Shown here: positions 39,993 through 49,860 of the stretch, in pieces
Numbering within the stretch: the stretch's first letter is position 1
Layout: each line of letters starts with the position of its first letter
Notes under the pieces: generated by a model
What the model saw: the letters and a program-made list of their open reading frames with translations, nothing else
Database searches by the model: none
What the model was told of the DNA's origin: nothing
Assembly: GCA_903927025.1 (NCBI GenBank)
Contig: CAIYLG010000013.1
Span: forward strand, 1-64,000
Source of the DNA: an uncultured Armatimonadota bacterium
GTDB taxonomy: Bacteria; Armatimonadota; Fimbriimonadia; Fimbriimonadales; Fimbriimonadaceae
Direction: 5' to 3'
Length of the DNA: 64,000 nt
Translations under genes and position numbers: made by a program

Positions 39993-42325
39993 AGGCTTGT
40001 GCCTGTGCCGGTTCCGAGAGGTGCGCCACGTGATCCGCTTCCAAATGGCGAACTGAACGGCAGCGCCTTGAGTCGAAGCATGAAGGTCACTGTTCGTCCT
40101 GCCGCAAAGCCGGTTTGCTGGAGCTGGTACGTCAGCACGGCTTCCCAGCAGTGAAGATCGTAGGTGAAAGCATACTGCTGGTTGTCGAACTGCTTCGTGT
40201 AGCCATCATAGGTTAGGATGGCGCTCACCTTGGTCTTGCCCCATGTAAGATTGTCCACAAACGCGTTGACGTTGCTCCACGTATGCGCAATGCCATCGTA
40301 GTAGGAGCCGACTGACACAAAAGTTGCCCCAGGCTTGTAGCTCGTATCAATTCTGATGTTGCTCCAGGCGCCTTGAAAGGTGTCGTACGTCGCCTGAGTC
40401 CGCATCAGCAGATAGTCTTTGGGCTGCCACTCCATTCGTACGCCCACTGGCTGCCAAGCGACCTCGCTCTGCTGGAGCCGGAGCATGTCAAATCCAGACT
40501 GGGCTCCCACAGACAGCGTCTTGATCGGCTTCACGCTCAGATCGGCTGTGGCAATGTTCTGCTGACCGGTCTGGTCGATGGACAACGGGGTGTATCCGTA
40601 CGGGCGAAGGTAATTGTAATGAAAATTGAACGACGTATCCTTGGTCAGCTTGTAGCTGTCGTTGTCGGTCAAGTTCAGCAGGTACTGGGCGGTTCCATCT
40701 GAGTACATGCCCTGGCGAAACTCCCCGGTGAAATCAGAGTGAAAGAGCCCGGTGCTGTGGTCGGGATGCTGGAACTTGAAGTCAAAGCTGTCGCGAGTAA
40801 TGTGCCCATTTCCAAATTCGTCCGAGAACTCTCCGATGGACATCGAAGTCTTGAAGGGCCAATTCGCATTAACGGCACTGCTCGCAAGTCGCTTTGAGTC
40901 GGAAGTGAGGGAGACCTCAGGCGTCATGTCGTTGGAGCCGTAGAGTGCGAGCGTGGACCCAATCGGAATTTGCCGCTGATATTGAATCTCGGCAACCGCC
41001 TTCGTGAGGTCATCCTGCCCATCAAACTTCACATTGAGGTTCTGCTGTGAGTTCGAGATCGTGCTTCCTGCCCCCAGGAACTTGGAGTCGCTCTGCTGAT
41101 AGTTCACATCGACTGCGGTGGTGATGTTTGATCCGAACTTACGGGTATCCGACACGCCAACGTTTTCGGTCGTGCTGCTGGTGCCCTGGGACGAGGACCC
41201 CGTATAGCTCATGCTCAACCGTGTGAGCGCATTCCCTTTCTGGGGGAAAGTGAGCAGGGCCTTTTCAGTCTCCAACACGGAGCCTGGCTGGACAAGATAG
41301 TTGTTGTTCTCGTAGTCGGTATCCAGCGCCAGCGTTCCCCACGCAAACTTTTGCTGATGCTGGTCGGCAATCTTCACCATCTGTCCAGGTCCGACAATCG
41401 AATACACCTGCAGGTTGCCGTTTGACACAGTGTTCTTGTAGAGGTAGTCCGCACCGACCCCCACGCCGAGCTTCGACATGTAGTCCAACCGCCAGAATAG
41501 GTCGGTGTTCGTCGGCATTGGTACGCCGAAACGAGTCTTGATGAAATAACCCTCCTGCTCGCTTTGACCTATCTGAGGCTGGTTTCGCTGGCTCTTATCG
41601 TCAAGCGGGATCACCAGGTAGGGCACTCGTAAAATGGTTCTGCCAAACAGCTTGATCCGTGCCTTGCGGAAGATTGCACGCCGTCCCGGACGCACGTTGA
41701 TGCTCTCCCCATCGATCTCATAGTGTGGGTGCAGCAGATCACAGCTGGTGATCCCACCGTAAAGCGTCTGTTGCTCGGTGGAACTCCCGTAGGACTCCTG
41801 TCCGTGCGTGTACAAGTCTCGAATGAAGGTGCCTTGGGTAAGGCCCGGCTTCATGTCCGCTTTGGAGGAAAAGGCGTGATAGAGCTTCTTGTCAAAGTCC
41901 ACCGTAATCTGCTCACCGGAGACAAGTGCATCCTTTCCAATCAGCTTCACGTCGCCAATCAAGCTGAAAATGTTCGACTTCAGGTCTCCAGACGCGCTGT
42001 CTGCAAACACGTGGTAGCCCTTGTACATGAACTCCACACCACCGCTCATCTCCACCTGGTTATCCTTTTGATGGGATGTGCCAGTCCGCATGATTTGGAA
42101 GGAAGTGTCTTCGGACTCCGGCTCCGGAATTGAAGCAGTCTTCCCTTTTTCCTCGTCTGCAAACCTGGTTGGCTCAAGAGGAGACCCAGGATCAGCCATC
42201 GGGATCAGATTCCTGATCTGCAGATCCCGAATGACAGTCGCCGCGCTTCGGTAGGCAAGAAACTGTGCCTCGGCTGAAGCAGCGCCCCCGAGCAGCGCGA
42301 TAACACCGATTGCTTTAGCCTTCAC
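39989..42325 (-). CDS. lptD: LptD-like LPS-assembly protein
   Basis: A signal peptide (IGVIALLGGAASAEAQ) is followed by an OstA-type N-terminal domain at about 85-170: VEMSGGVEFMYKGYHVFADS, FSLIGDVKLIGKDALVSGE. The LptD core pattern comes next (TSCDLLHPHYEIDGESINVR, LRVPYLVIPLDDKSQRNQPQ) and a long beta-strand-rich barrel. At 778 residues it has typical length. It inserts lipopolysaccharide or a similar glycolipid into the outer leaflet. Its ATG overlaps the LptF/G-type gene by 4 nt. Presence of the pair argues for a diderm with LPS-like transport. Confidence 0.85.
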   Translation of the reverse strand: MKAKAIGVIALLGGAASAEAQFLAYRSAATVIRDLQIRNLIPMADPGSPLEPTRFADEEKGKTASIPEPESEDTSFQIMRTGTSHQKDNQVEMSGGVEFMYKGYHVFADSASGDLKSNIFSLIGDVKLIGKDALVSGEQITVDFDKKLYHAFSSKADMKPGLTQGTFIRDLYTHGQESYGSSTEQQTLYGGITSCDLLHPHYEIDGESINVRPGRRAIFRKARIKLFGRTILRVPYLVIPLDDKSQRNQPQIGQSEQEGYFIKTRFGVPMPTNTDLFWRLDYMSKLGVGVGADYLYKNTVSNGNLQVYSIVGPGQMVKIADQHQQKFAWGTLALDTDYENNNYLVQPGSVLETEKALLTFPQKGNALTRLSMSYTGSSSQGTSSTTENVGVSDTRKFGSNITTAVDVNYQQSDSKFLGAGSTISNSQQNLNVKFDGQDDLTKAVAEIQYQRQIPIGSTLALYGSNDMTPEVSLTSDSKRLASSAVNANWPFKTSMSIGEFSDEFGNGHITRDSFDFKFQHPDHSTGLFHSDFTGEFRQGMYSDGTAQYLLNLTDNDSYKLTKDTSFNFHYNYLRPYGYTPLSIDQTGQQNIATADLSVKPIKTLSVGAQSGFDMLRLQQSEVAWQPVGVRMEWQPKDYLLMRTQATYDTFQGAWSNIRIDTSYKPGATFVSVGSYYDGIAHTWSNVNAFVDNLTWGKTKVSAILTYDGYTKQFDNQQYAFTYDLHCWEAVLTYQLQQTGFAAGRTVTFMLRLKALPFSSPFGSGSRGAPLGTGTGTSL

Positions 42326-43392
42326 TCAAGCCTCCGCACGGCAAAGATGCCCAAGACGATGAACAGAATGTTCGGGAGCCAAGCGGCCAGCCAGCCCGGC
42401 ACTTGAGAAATCTTCGAGAAGATCTCCGTCGAGATGACAAACGCGTTGTAGTACAGCAGAACGATCACGATGCTTAGGAATACACCGACAAACCCGCCGC
42501 TACGCGAGAAGTAGATCGCAAAGACCGGGCCAATGAGTGCGAAGATGATGCAGGCTGCTGGCACACTGAACTTAATGTGGAGCTTCACTTCGAGGTCCTT
42601 GGTATTTGATCCGACCTTCTGACCTGCTTTGATCGAATCCACAAGTTCTTTCAGCGTCATCTCTTCAACCATGGGAGGCGCAAAGATGTCGCCGGCAACG
42701 ATGGATTCGTTGATTTCGAAGTCAGTCTTGGGATGGTAAACCTGGACTTCTAACCCTTTGAAGACACGATAGAAGGCGTCGTGGAAGGACCACAAACCTT
42801 TGTGGTACGTCGCCGTTTTCGCGGTTGTAATTGCCGTAACTTCCGGTTGCGGATGTTCGATGAGCATCACTCCACGGATTTTCAGGTCATCTCCCATCCG
42901 CTCGACTGATTCGAAATTCGCCGCGTACTGTCGAAGGTTCAGGAATGCATTGGTTTTGACGTTGGGCGCCATACCGAGGATGCCGAGCGTGTAGCCGATC
43001 TGGTTTGCAGCTTTGGTCGCTGGAGGAATTACCCTCTCCACCAGAAAGAAATTTCCGACCGCAACCACACAGCCAAAGGCGATCACCGGCGCAATCACCC
43101 GCATGATTTTTGCCCCGGCTGCCCGAAAGGCAGTCAGCTCAGATTCCCTTGCCAGCCTAGATATGGCTAGGCTCGACGCGAGCGCCATTCCGACCGGCAA
43201 CGTCATGTTGAGATAGGCTGGCGTTTGGTAGAGGATGAACTGGAGAACCGCCCGTTTTGGAACGTTGTCTAAGTTGAACGTTTTAGCTAGGCCAATGTAG
43301 GTGTTGGCCTGGAACATCAAAACGACCGCGACAGTGCCAATGAGAAACGGCACGATCAGTTCCCTGATCATGTAAATGTCCAGTTTCTTCAT
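42322..43392 (-). CDS. LptF/LptG-family permease (YjgP/YjgQ)
   Basis: The layout is three membrane segments, a periplasmic jellyroll-like domain (about 100-260) and three C-terminal segments, as in LptF/G. Characteristic parts are MIRELIVPFLIGTVAVVLMF, LTAFRAAGAKIMRVIAPVI near residue 80 and VHLKIH-like KLHIKFSVPAACIIFALIGP near 270. It extracts LPS from the inner membrane with the LptB ATPase. Only one LptF/G gene is present here; it may act as a homodimer or pair with a gene elsewhere. ATGA couples it to the lptD gene on one side and to the zinc-ribbon gene on the other. Confidence 0.88.
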   Translation of the reverse strand: MKKLDIYMIRELIVPFLIGTVAVVLMFQANTYIGLAKTFNLDNVPKRAVLQFILYQTPAYLNMTLPVGMALASSLAISRLARESELTAFRAAGAKIMRVIAPVIAFGCVVAVGNFFLVERVIPPATKAANQIGYTLGILGMAPNVKTNAFLNLRQYAANFESVERMGDDLKIRGVMLIEHPQPEVTAITTAKTATYHKGLWSFHDAFYRVFKGLEVQVYHPKTDFEINESIVAGDIFAPPMVEEMTLKELVDSIKAGQKVGSNTKDLEVKLHIKFSVPAACIIFALIGPVFAIYFSRSGGFVGVFLSIVIVLLYYNAFVISTEIFSKISQVPGWLAAWLPNILFIVLGIFAVRRLE

Positions 43393-44189
43393 TTAGCCAC
43401 GCCGCCCGTCGTATCTCGGAAGGCCATGAACGTCATTCCGATAGCCACTCCCATCATTAACAGGATCGAGAGGACACTTAGTGCGGGCGGAAGCGCTTTT
43501 GCGGCGGGAATTCCAATAAGGATGGCGATAAACGAGATCCATGTCGCCACAAGCTTCTTTCCGAGCCTGCCTCCAACAACACGTCCCTTTGCGAAGTAGA
43601 TCAGATAGGGTGCTCCGCAGTGGCTGCAGAAAATATTTCCGGGAGCATTCATTCCATGACAGTCCGAGCAAGGAATCGGCGAAAACAACCTCGCTTCAAG
43701 GTGGGTCATCTGCCACCGTCGAAGCATTCGATGCTCGTCTAGGAAGAATCGCTGTGGCATTTGGGGCATCAGGCTCTCTGCGATTCGAACGGCGTGCCCG
43801 CAAACTCCAAGATCGAACAAAACCTTGGCGATACGGAACTTCGCCATGACATTGTCGGGACGCAGCCCAAGGGACTGATAGGCCTTTTCGAGATGTTCAA
43901 TATCAATATTCTTCAGCTGCTTTTTCTCCATCGCCATCCTGACGAAGGGAAACATCAGCACTGTGACAAATACAGCTACAACTGTCAGCGGGGCAAGTTG
44001 CGGAACCGGAGGGTTAATCGCCTCGTAGCCCAGACCGAGAGCTACCGCAATTCCGGCTATCCCGGTGACAACATCAATGTCTCCCGTGATTGTCCAATTG
44101 ACGCAAGAAAGGATCCATACAGCCAAGGGTATCCATGCCAAGCAGCCAATAAGCGCAGCCGAATTATTGGAAAGGCGTTCAAACTGCAT
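43389..44189 (-). CDS. Zinc-ribbon membrane protein, 266 aa
   Basis: Two pairs of membrane segments flank a central domain. The first pair lies at about 12-55 and 66-85 (PLTVVAVFVTVLMFPFVRM), the second at about 205-260. Between them a helical region (LEKAYQSLGLRPDNVMAKFR) resembles a TPR-like repeat, and CSDCHGMNAPGNIFCSHCGA (about 180) is a CxxC-CxxC zinc ribbon. I cannot name a family. Its stop overlaps the start of the lptF/G gene, so it belongs to the envelope operon, but its role is unknown. Confidence 0.6.
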   Translation of the reverse strand: MQFERLSNNSAALIGCLAWIPLAVWILSCVNWTITGDIDVVTGIAGIAVALGLGYEAINPPVPQLAPLTVVAVFVTVLMFPFVRMAMEKKQLKNIDIEHLEKAYQSLGLRPDNVMAKFRIAKVLFDLGVCGHAVRIAESLMPQMPQRFFLDEHRMLRRWQMTHLEARLFSPIPCSDCHGMNAPGNIFCSHCGAPYLIYFAKGRVVGGRLGKKLVATWISFIAILIGIPAAKALPPALSVLSILLMMGVAIGMTFMAFRDTTGGVAK

Positions 44190-44215
44190 AGCTTGCTCAA
44201 GTGGTTGTGGTCTCC

Positions 44216-44899
44216 TTACGCCCCATCGCGTGGATCTCCATTCGGTTCTGGTTCAGCGGAATCAGACTGATCAGTTGACTTTGACTCTCTAAACGAGAAC
44301 TTGGGTTCAGTTCCATTCAAAAGACGAACAATATTCTGTCTATGACGATACGTTACAAACACGGACAACAGCACATATAGCGGAACCAGTTCCCTTGCCT
44401 GATCTGGAAGCACCCATCCGAAGACAATAGCGGACGAAACGCCTATTAGGCTGGCTATGCTCATATACCGGGTCGTGAAAAGAAGCACCAAGAATAATCC
44501 GAAGCAGCAACCTGCAACGGCTGGGGCGGCGCCTACTACCATGCCGAGTGCAGTTGAAACTCCCTTTCCTCCCTTGAACCCAAGGAACGGAGAAACGCAA
44601 TGTCCAAACACTGCAATGAGTCCGGCCAGGAACCAATAGACCTGCGCAGGAACCCCGTGCAGACTGTGTCCCACAACCAGGCGCGCCGCCAGTGCCGGCC
44701 CAGTTGCTTTGAAGACATCTAAAACAAAGACAAGCAAGGCAAATTTCGTGCCGAGGGCTCGTTTAACATTGGTTGCGCCAATGTTTCCGCTGCCAACGCT
44801 GAGGAGGTCAACCCCCTTTAACTTGGCAATCACCACACCGAACGGAATTCCACCGCACAGATAGGATCCGAGATAGAGAAGAATCAACTGAAGCTTCAT
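44216..44899 (-). CDS. plsY: Glycerol-3-phosphate acyltransferase PlsY
   Basis: PlsY transfers an acyl group from acyl-phosphate to glycerol-3-phosphate, the first step of phospholipid synthesis. About six membrane segments are present. The three conserved PlsY loops are visible: GSYLCGGIPFGVVIAKLKGV (near 11), the GSGNIGATNVKRALG motif (near 36) and FGHCVSPFLGFKGGKGVSTA (near 98). Length of 227 with a charged tail is slightly long. It overlaps glnE by ATGA. Confidence 0.92.
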   Translation of the reverse strand: MKLQLILLYLGSYLCGGIPFGVVIAKLKGVDLLSVGSGNIGATNVKRALGTKFALLVFVLDVFKATGPALAARLVVGHSLHGVPAQVYWFLAGLIAVFGHCVSPFLGFKGGKGVSTALGMVVGAAPAVAGCCFGLFLVLLFTTRYMSIASLIGVSSAIVFGWVLPDQARELVPLYVLLSVFVTYRHRQNIVRLLNGTEPKFSFRESKSTDQSDSAEPEPNGDPRDGA

Positions 44900-47541
44900 A
44901 GTTTCAGACGCTCAAGGCCTTCGATATACAAACGACGGACGGGTTCAACGGTCGATTGGTGTCGCGCCAATAGGGAGTTACCGCTATCAAAGCCGCAGGC
45001 TGCAGCCAATCGATCCAATTTGTCGGGGTTTTCTGGCAATAGATCCTCCTCAAGGCCAAGTAGATAGATCCTCGCCCTCAAATCCCGCAGAAAGCGATGA
45101 GCGTTGATCAATATGTCTGACTCGACCGCATTGAGTAGGTGCGCCCTTCCGAGCGCCAATATGCGATCGGTCATGCCAATGTGCGTGCCCGACTTCAGCG
45201 CCGTCGGATATCGCATTTCATTAAGGTGCACCAGCCATTCAATATCGCTGATGCCTCCGTAGCCAAGCTTGACATCACGGTGAACATGTTGGGGCTTGAC
45301 CCTCTCTGTTTCAACTCTGCGTTTCATCTTGGCGAGTTCCACCACCCGTTCCGGGGTTAAAGGCAAGCCGTAGGCGCAATGTGAGACAACGCTGGCAGCC
45401 CCTTGGTCCCCGTAAACCAATCTTGCGTGCCCCAGGGCGAAACGCTCCCACATTTGCATTCCATCCAAGTCGTAGGCTCGCAGCCCGTCATACGTTCGCA
45501 CCAGCAAACCCTTGCCACCCTCTGGCCGCAGCCTCAAATCGAAGTGGATGGGGGCTCCGAGGCGCTTCAATTGGCTAAACAGCGCTAAAAGGTCCTGCGC
45601 CTGCTTCTCTGCCTTAGGCTGTTCACTGGGTTCCTCAATGAGAAACAGGAGATCTCCGTCTGAATTTGGATTGAGTTCCGCTGCACCAAAACTGCCAAGT
45701 CCAAGGATATCGAAACAAATCCCTAGACGGACGCAGCACCGCTCAACCAGTGCATCCAACAATTCTACGAGGCGTGCACTAAGGGTAAACGCCGGCTCAA
45801 GAGTCCATTGCGCCAAAACAACGGTGTAGGCATACAGATATGCTTCCGCTAAACTTTGCGCAGGGGAATCTTGGGCTGTCCGACGAATCCCAGCCGCCGG
45901 ATCCTCAATGTCTAGGATCTCCCCACTGAGCAACATCTCTGTGAGGGCAAGAGATCCTTTGAAGTTTCCAACTAGCCGAGGAGACGCCGAGATGATCTGC
46001 CTCACCCTATCCAGCCCGCCTTCATCCTCCACCAAAGTCTGATAGAAAGCACCGGATTCCGGAAATCCATCGAACCAGTGAAGAACCGAGGTGGCCATCG
46101 GTCCAAACCGCCCCATGATCTGAGCCCGATGCCCGTCCCCAGGGGACTCAAGATTCAGCGTGGATCGATACAAGGTCTGGATTGTACGTCGGTGACTCTC
46201 GAGAGTACTGCTCAGCTTGTTCCAGCTGCTAAATCCCATCAGCCTTGCCAGGCCCAAGCGGGCCGAATCTCCCAACGGAATGCTATGAGTCTGCTGGTCG
46301 TCAACAAGCTGAGTTCGGTGCTCTAGCTTCCTTAAAAAGGTGTAACCCCTTGCCAGCGAGCCCGCCGAACTGTGCTCAAGCCAACTATCGGTCTCCAAAG
46401 CTGAAATGGCATCCAACGTCGGACGCACCTGCAGATCCGGCTTCTCATATCCATGAATCATCTGCAGCGCTTGAGTGAGGAACTCGACGTCGCGAATGCC
46501 ACCCTCTCCGCGCTTGATATCCCCCTCTGAAGCGCCTTCTTCAATCCTCGCCTTCATGCTGAGCATGTGCTCAAGGCTGATCTCACTAAACTTCGGGCGG
46601 AAGCAGTGTGCGGTCCTCATCGCCTCCCAACGTGACCATAGGCTGTCTGGTCCACATATTGGACGCGACCGCAAAAGCGCTTGGACCTCCCATGGCTCTG
46701 CGTAAAGCTGATAGTACGCCTCATAGGAACGCATACTTCGCGAAATTGGCCCTGCCCCGCCATACGGCCGCAGTCGGAGATCGACTCGATAAAGCGAACC
46801 TCTGCCCATTCGATCGCTTAGTGCCCGTCCAAGTGCCTCAAAAAACCGTACACAGTCACGGTCGGCCTTGTCATCAAGTCCATCCTCGACGACGTAAACC
46901 AAGTCGATGTCCGAGGAATAGTTGAGTTCGTGACCGCCTAGCTTTCCGAAGGCGATGATCATCCAGCCGGGCCGTACGCTCACTTCTTTCTGCCGGGCGT
47001 ACTCTGCCCAAGCGACATCTTGAGCCAATTCGATCATTACGTCGGCCAAATCCGACAGCCCACGCCAAATCGTGGGCTGATCGACCGTTCCCGCCAGATC
47101 GTTCATAACAAGCGACAGATTCCAGCGTTGCCTCAGGAACCGAAGACGGTCCAGAGAATGCAGATACGATGAAGACGCCGCTAGCAGCCTTCGACCCTCA
47201 ATCAGAATCGAATCCCGATCTACCCGTCTTCCAAGTTCTGTAGGGTCTAGAACAAGCGCCCCGAGTTCTGGGTTCTGAATGATGGCGTCCGCGATTGGCT
47301 GGCTTGAACCCAACACCTTCACCAGCAGCCTCGAGCAAGGCGAAGGAGCAAGAACCTGCTCCATGTACATATTGGGACTCGCAGTCGCCCGGAGCCATCG
47401 CTCAAGGTTTGCCAAAGCGAGATCGGGGGCAGGGTTCTCCTCAAAGGCTGTATCGATGAAATGTTCGAGCGAAAATCCCGTGAGGGCTTCTAGTCGCTCC
47501 CTTGCGCGGTCCGCCCCGTCAGGACTCTCGAATGCACTCAT
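44896..47541 (-). CDS. glnE: Glutamine synthetase adenylyltransferase-like protein (GlnE)
   Basis: The protein has two nucleotidyltransferase halves, as in GlnE: the first with AFGKLGGHELNYSSDIDLVY (about 205) and the second with SFGAAELNPNSDGDLLFLI (about 620), each with its paired Asp. The bridging IRDVEFLTQALQMIHGYEKP region and a second GYGGISDIEWLVHL are also typical. I place the start at 47541, where ATGA overlaps the nth stop; the ATG at 47637 would overlap nth by 100 nt. It would adjust glutamine synthetase activity by AMP transfer. It lies between nth and plsY, with no nitrogen genes nearby. Confidence 0.87.
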   Translation of the reverse strand: MSAFESPDGADRARERLEALTGFSLEHFIDTAFEENPAPDLALANLERWLRATASPNMYMEQVLAPSPCSRLLVKVLGSSQPIADAIIQNPELGALVLDPTELGRRVDRDSILIEGRRLLAASSSYLHSLDRLRFLRQRWNLSLVMNDLAGTVDQPTIWRGLSDLADVMIELAQDVAWAEYARQKEVSVRPGWMIIAFGKLGGHELNYSSDIDLVYVVEDGLDDKADRDCVRFFEALGRALSDRMGRGSLYRVDLRLRPYGGAGPISRSMRSYEAYYQLYAEPWEVQALLRSRPICGPDSLWSRWEAMRTAHCFRPKFSEISLEHMLSMKARIEEGASEGDIKRGEGGIRDVEFLTQALQMIHGYEKPDLQVRPTLDAISALETDSWLEHSSAGSLARGYTFLRKLEHRTQLVDDQQTHSIPLGDSARLGLARLMGFSSWNKLSSTLESHRRTIQTLYRSTLNLESPGDGHRAQIMGRFGPMATSVLHWFDGFPESGAFYQTLVEDEGGLDRVRQIISASPRLVGNFKGSLALTEMLLSGEILDIEDPAAGIRRTAQDSPAQSLAEAYLYAYTVVLAQWTLEPAFTLSARLVELLDALVERCCVRLGICFDILGLGSFGAAELNPNSDGDLLFLIEEPSEQPKAEKQAQDLLALFSQLKRLGAPIHFDLRLRPEGGKGLLVRTYDGLRAYDLDGMQMWERFALGHARLVYGDQGAASVVSHCAYGLPLTPERVVELAKMKRRVETERVKPQHVHRDVKLGYGGISDIEWLVHLNEMRYPTALKSGTHIGMTDRILALGRAHLLNAVESDILINAHRFLRDLRARIYLLGLEEDLLPENPDKLDRLAAACGFDSGNSLLARHQSTVEPVRRLYIEGLERLKL

Positions 47542-48275
47542 GCCGTTACTCCTGATAATCTCATGCGAGTTCTCACAATGGGTGTTTCTGAGCGTACTGG
47601 AGTTCGATTCTCTGCTCCTTCTTTGCACGAGGGGCAAATGTCAACCAGGCAACAGGAAACGCAGCGGGGAGACGAGGCGCGGCAGGTGACTCTACCGTGC
47701 TGAATGAGATCAACATGAAATCGAAAGGAGAGATCATTTGGAACGATCTCCATGAGCGCATCATGCGCCCTGACTTCCCCGATGGCGCTTTCGATCAGGC
47801 CTAATCGGCACGAAACCCTGAAGACGTGGGTGTCAACGGGGATCGTCTCCCTACCCATTGAAAAACAGAGGACAATCGATGCTGTTTTGGGTCCCACACC
47901 AGGAAGCTTGAGAAGCCAGGCCCGTGCCTCCATGGTAGGCATTGAGCGCAGACTGTCCAACGAGTACACGCCAGTCTCCTTGTAGATCAATCTTAGGCAG
48001 GCTTGGATGTTTTTCGCCTTCTGATTTGCCAACCCAGCCGTGCGAATCACGTCTGCAAGTTCCGCACAATCCACTTCAACCACATCAGTCCAAACCGGAA
48101 ACCTTTCCTTAAGACGCGTAAATGCGGGGAATGAGCGAGCATCGCTGCTGTGTTGACTCAATATGCAGCTGACCAGCTCATCCATCGGGTCAAAGCGAGC
48201 AATTCTACGCGGTCTGCCATGCACGGATTCAAGGCGCTGAAGGATTGTCTGCACCCGGCCTAACTCATGACTCAT
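47538..48275 (-). CDS. nth: Endonuclease III-like DNA glycosylase
   Basis: This is a base-excision-repair glycosylase/AP lyase. The helix-hairpin-helix motif LLKLPGVGPKTASIVL lies near 120-136, with the catalytic Asp in PVDTHVFRV (about 148). A [4Fe-4S] cluster motif of the form C-x6-C-x2-C-x5-C is visible in CRASSPRCVSCCLVDIC (about 199-215). The HhH turn lacks the Lys of E. coli Nth (GVGPKTA: the Lys is displaced), so substrate scope may differ. A C-terminal 27-residue tail follows the cluster. It overlaps glnE by ATGA. Confidence 0.85.
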   Translation of the reverse strand: MSHELGRVQTILQRLESVHGRPRRIARFDPMDELVSCILSQHSSDARSFPAFTRLKERFPVWTDVVEVDCAELADVIRTAGLANQKAKNIQACLRLIYKETGVYSLDSLRSMPTMEARAWLLKLPGVGPKTASIVLCFSMGRETIPVDTHVFRVSCRLGLIESAIGEVRAHDALMEIVPNDLSFRFHVDLIQHGRVTCRASSPRCVSCCLVDICPSCKEGAENRTPVRSETPIVRTRMRLSGVTA

Positions 48276-48294
48276 TGCTTCGCCAATGGACTCC

Positions 48295-49239
48295 CTAAAG
48301 AGTCACCTGCCCCAGCTTCGCCTTAAAGTAGCTGATCGTGAGGTTCAACCCGTCGATAAGCTCAACTTTCGGTTCCCAGCCCAGTTCCGTTTGCGCTCGG
48401 GTGATATCTGGCTTTCTCTGCCTTGGATCGTCTACCAGCCCTGGTAGAAAAGAAACTTCGCTCTTTGACCCCGTAATCCGAATAATCTCGTGGGCAAATT
48501 CGAGCACGGTCATTTCAACCTGGGTTCCAAGATTTACCGGTTGTTGATAGCTCGAGTTGGCAAGTCTGACAACCCCTTCGACAAGATCCGAGACGTATCC
48601 GAAGGACCTCGTCTGGCTGCCGTCTCCGTACACGGTCAACGGCTCTCCCAAGAGTGCCTGTTTGATGAAGTTGGGGACTACTCGGCCATCATTCAGCCTC
48701 ATGCGAGGGCCAAAGGTGTTGAAGAAGCGGGCTATTCGAGTGTCCAGTCCATGCCAGTTGCGATAGGCCATCGTGAGTGCCTCGCTATAGCGCTTCGCTT
48801 CATCGTAAACAGCCCGCGGACCAATCGGATTGACGTTGCCCCAATAGGTCTCCGGCTGAGGACTGACGGTTGGATCTCCGTAAACTTCGCTTGTCGAAGC
48901 CATCATGAATTTGGCTCCCTTGGCTTTTGCCAGGCCAAGCGCATGGAGCGTGCCAACGCCTCCTACTTTCATCACTGGAATAGGGAAATTCCGAAAGTCG
49001 TCTGGACTGGCTGGACTCGCGAAATTGAATACGAAATCGACCGGTCCATCCACTGAGATAGGTTCGGAAATATCTGCCTTGATGAACTCGACTCGAGAAT
49101 CGTTTTTAACATGTTCAAGATTCTCTAGGCTTCCTGTGATAAGGTTGTCCACGATGACGACACTGTAATCTTCTAACAGCAGTCGGTCCATGAGATGAGA
49201 GCCCAAAAAGCCCGCTCCACCAGTGACTACGGCACGCAT
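48295..49239 (-). CDS. UDP-glucuronate decarboxylase-like SDR epimerase
   Basis: An extended SDR enzyme: [16 protein letters not shown] is the NAD site, [20 protein letters not shown] supplies the catalytic Ser/Thr, and [15 protein letters not shown] the Tyr-x-x-x-Lys pair. [20 protein letters not shown] and [20 protein letters not shown] match the UXS pattern (UDP-xylose synthase). dTDP-glucose dehydratases share most of these motifs, but PYDEAKR with RMRLNDGRV favours UXS. It supplies sugars for surface polysaccharides. TATCCT lies 5 nt before the ATG. It heads the minus-strand envelope operon. Confidence 0.85.
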   Translation of the reverse strand: MRAVVTGGAGFLGSHLMDRLLLEDYSVVIVDNLITGSLENLEHVKNDSRVEFIKADISEPISVDGPVDFVFNFASPASPDDFRNFPIPVMKVGGVGTLHALGLAKAKGAKFMMASTSEVYGDPTVSPQPETYWGNVNPIGPRAVYDEAKRYSEALTMAYRNWHGLDTRIARFFNTFGPRMRLNDGRVVPNFIKQALLGEPLTVYGDGSQTRSFGYVSDLVEGVVRLANSSYQQPVNLGTQVEMTVLEFAHEIIRITGSKSEVSFLPGLVDDPRQRKPDITRAQTELGWEPKVELIDGLNLTISYFKAKLGQVTL

Positions 49240-49331
49240 ATCTTAGGATAGCTTAGGCTCACGCGAACGAACTTTTAAGGCAGCAACTCAAACTCAGATT
49301 AGAGTCGCCTGCAGAGGTACCCTTTAAGAAC

Positions 49332-49844
49332 ATGTCCCTGTTGAACGCAAAAATTGGTCCCAATGCGCCCTTCACTTTCAATACCGTCATTGAGATTCCG
49401 CGCGGAAGCACCAACAAGTACGAGGTCAATCAGGAGACGGGCCTGATCCACCTAGATCGAGTTCTCTATTCCCCACTTTTCTACCCATTTGACTACGGCT
49501 ACATTCCTGAGACGCTTTACGTTGACGGCGACCCGCTCGACGTGTTGGTCCTGATTACTCACCCGACCTTCCCAGGGTGTGTTATTGAGGCCAGCGCCAT
49601 TGGAGTCCTAGAAATGGCAGACGAAAAGGGCCCGGACGAGAAGTTGCTGTGCGTGGCAACGAAGGATCCGAGATACGGTTATCGCAAAGACATCTCTGAG
49701 GTGAATGAACACACCACCAAGGAAGTCACCCACTTCTTCCAGATCTACAAGGAACTGGAGCAAAAAGATGTCCAGGTGCTTGGCTGGAAGGGACCAGAGC
49801 TCGCCATTGAGCTGATCCAAAAGTACAGAACCGATCGGAGCTAG
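49332..49844 (+). CDS. ppa: Inorganic pyrophosphatase (family I)
   Basis: The Mg2+-binding signature DGDPLDVLVL (about residue 62) and the substrate-binding EIPRGSTNKYEVNQETG and DYGYIPETL identify a family I pyrophosphatase, which hydrolyses PPi from biosynthesis. Length of 170 is normal. TACCCT lies 8 nt before the ATG, consistent with a leaderless transcript. It is divergent from the UXS-like gene and convergent with topA. Confidence 0.96.
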   Translation: MSLLNAKIGPNAPFTFNTVIEIPRGSTNKYEVNQETGLIHLDRVLYSPLFYPFDYGYIPETLYVDGDPLDVLVLITHPTFPGCVIEASAIGVLEMADEKGPDEKLLCVATKDPRYGYRKDISEVNEHTTKEVTHFFQIYKELEQKDVQVLGWKGPELAIELIQKYRTDRS

Positions 49845-49860
49845 CCGGTCTGGCTAGCTC
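49838..49860. terminator. Shared hairpin at the ppa/topA convergent end
   Basis: A perfect 9-bp stem (GAGCTAGCC / GGCTAGCTC) with a 5-nt loop holds the TAG stop codons of both genes, one in each arm. On the plus strand TTCTT follows. It probably acts as a short bidirectional terminator, although neither strand has a long T tract. Confidence 0.4.
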
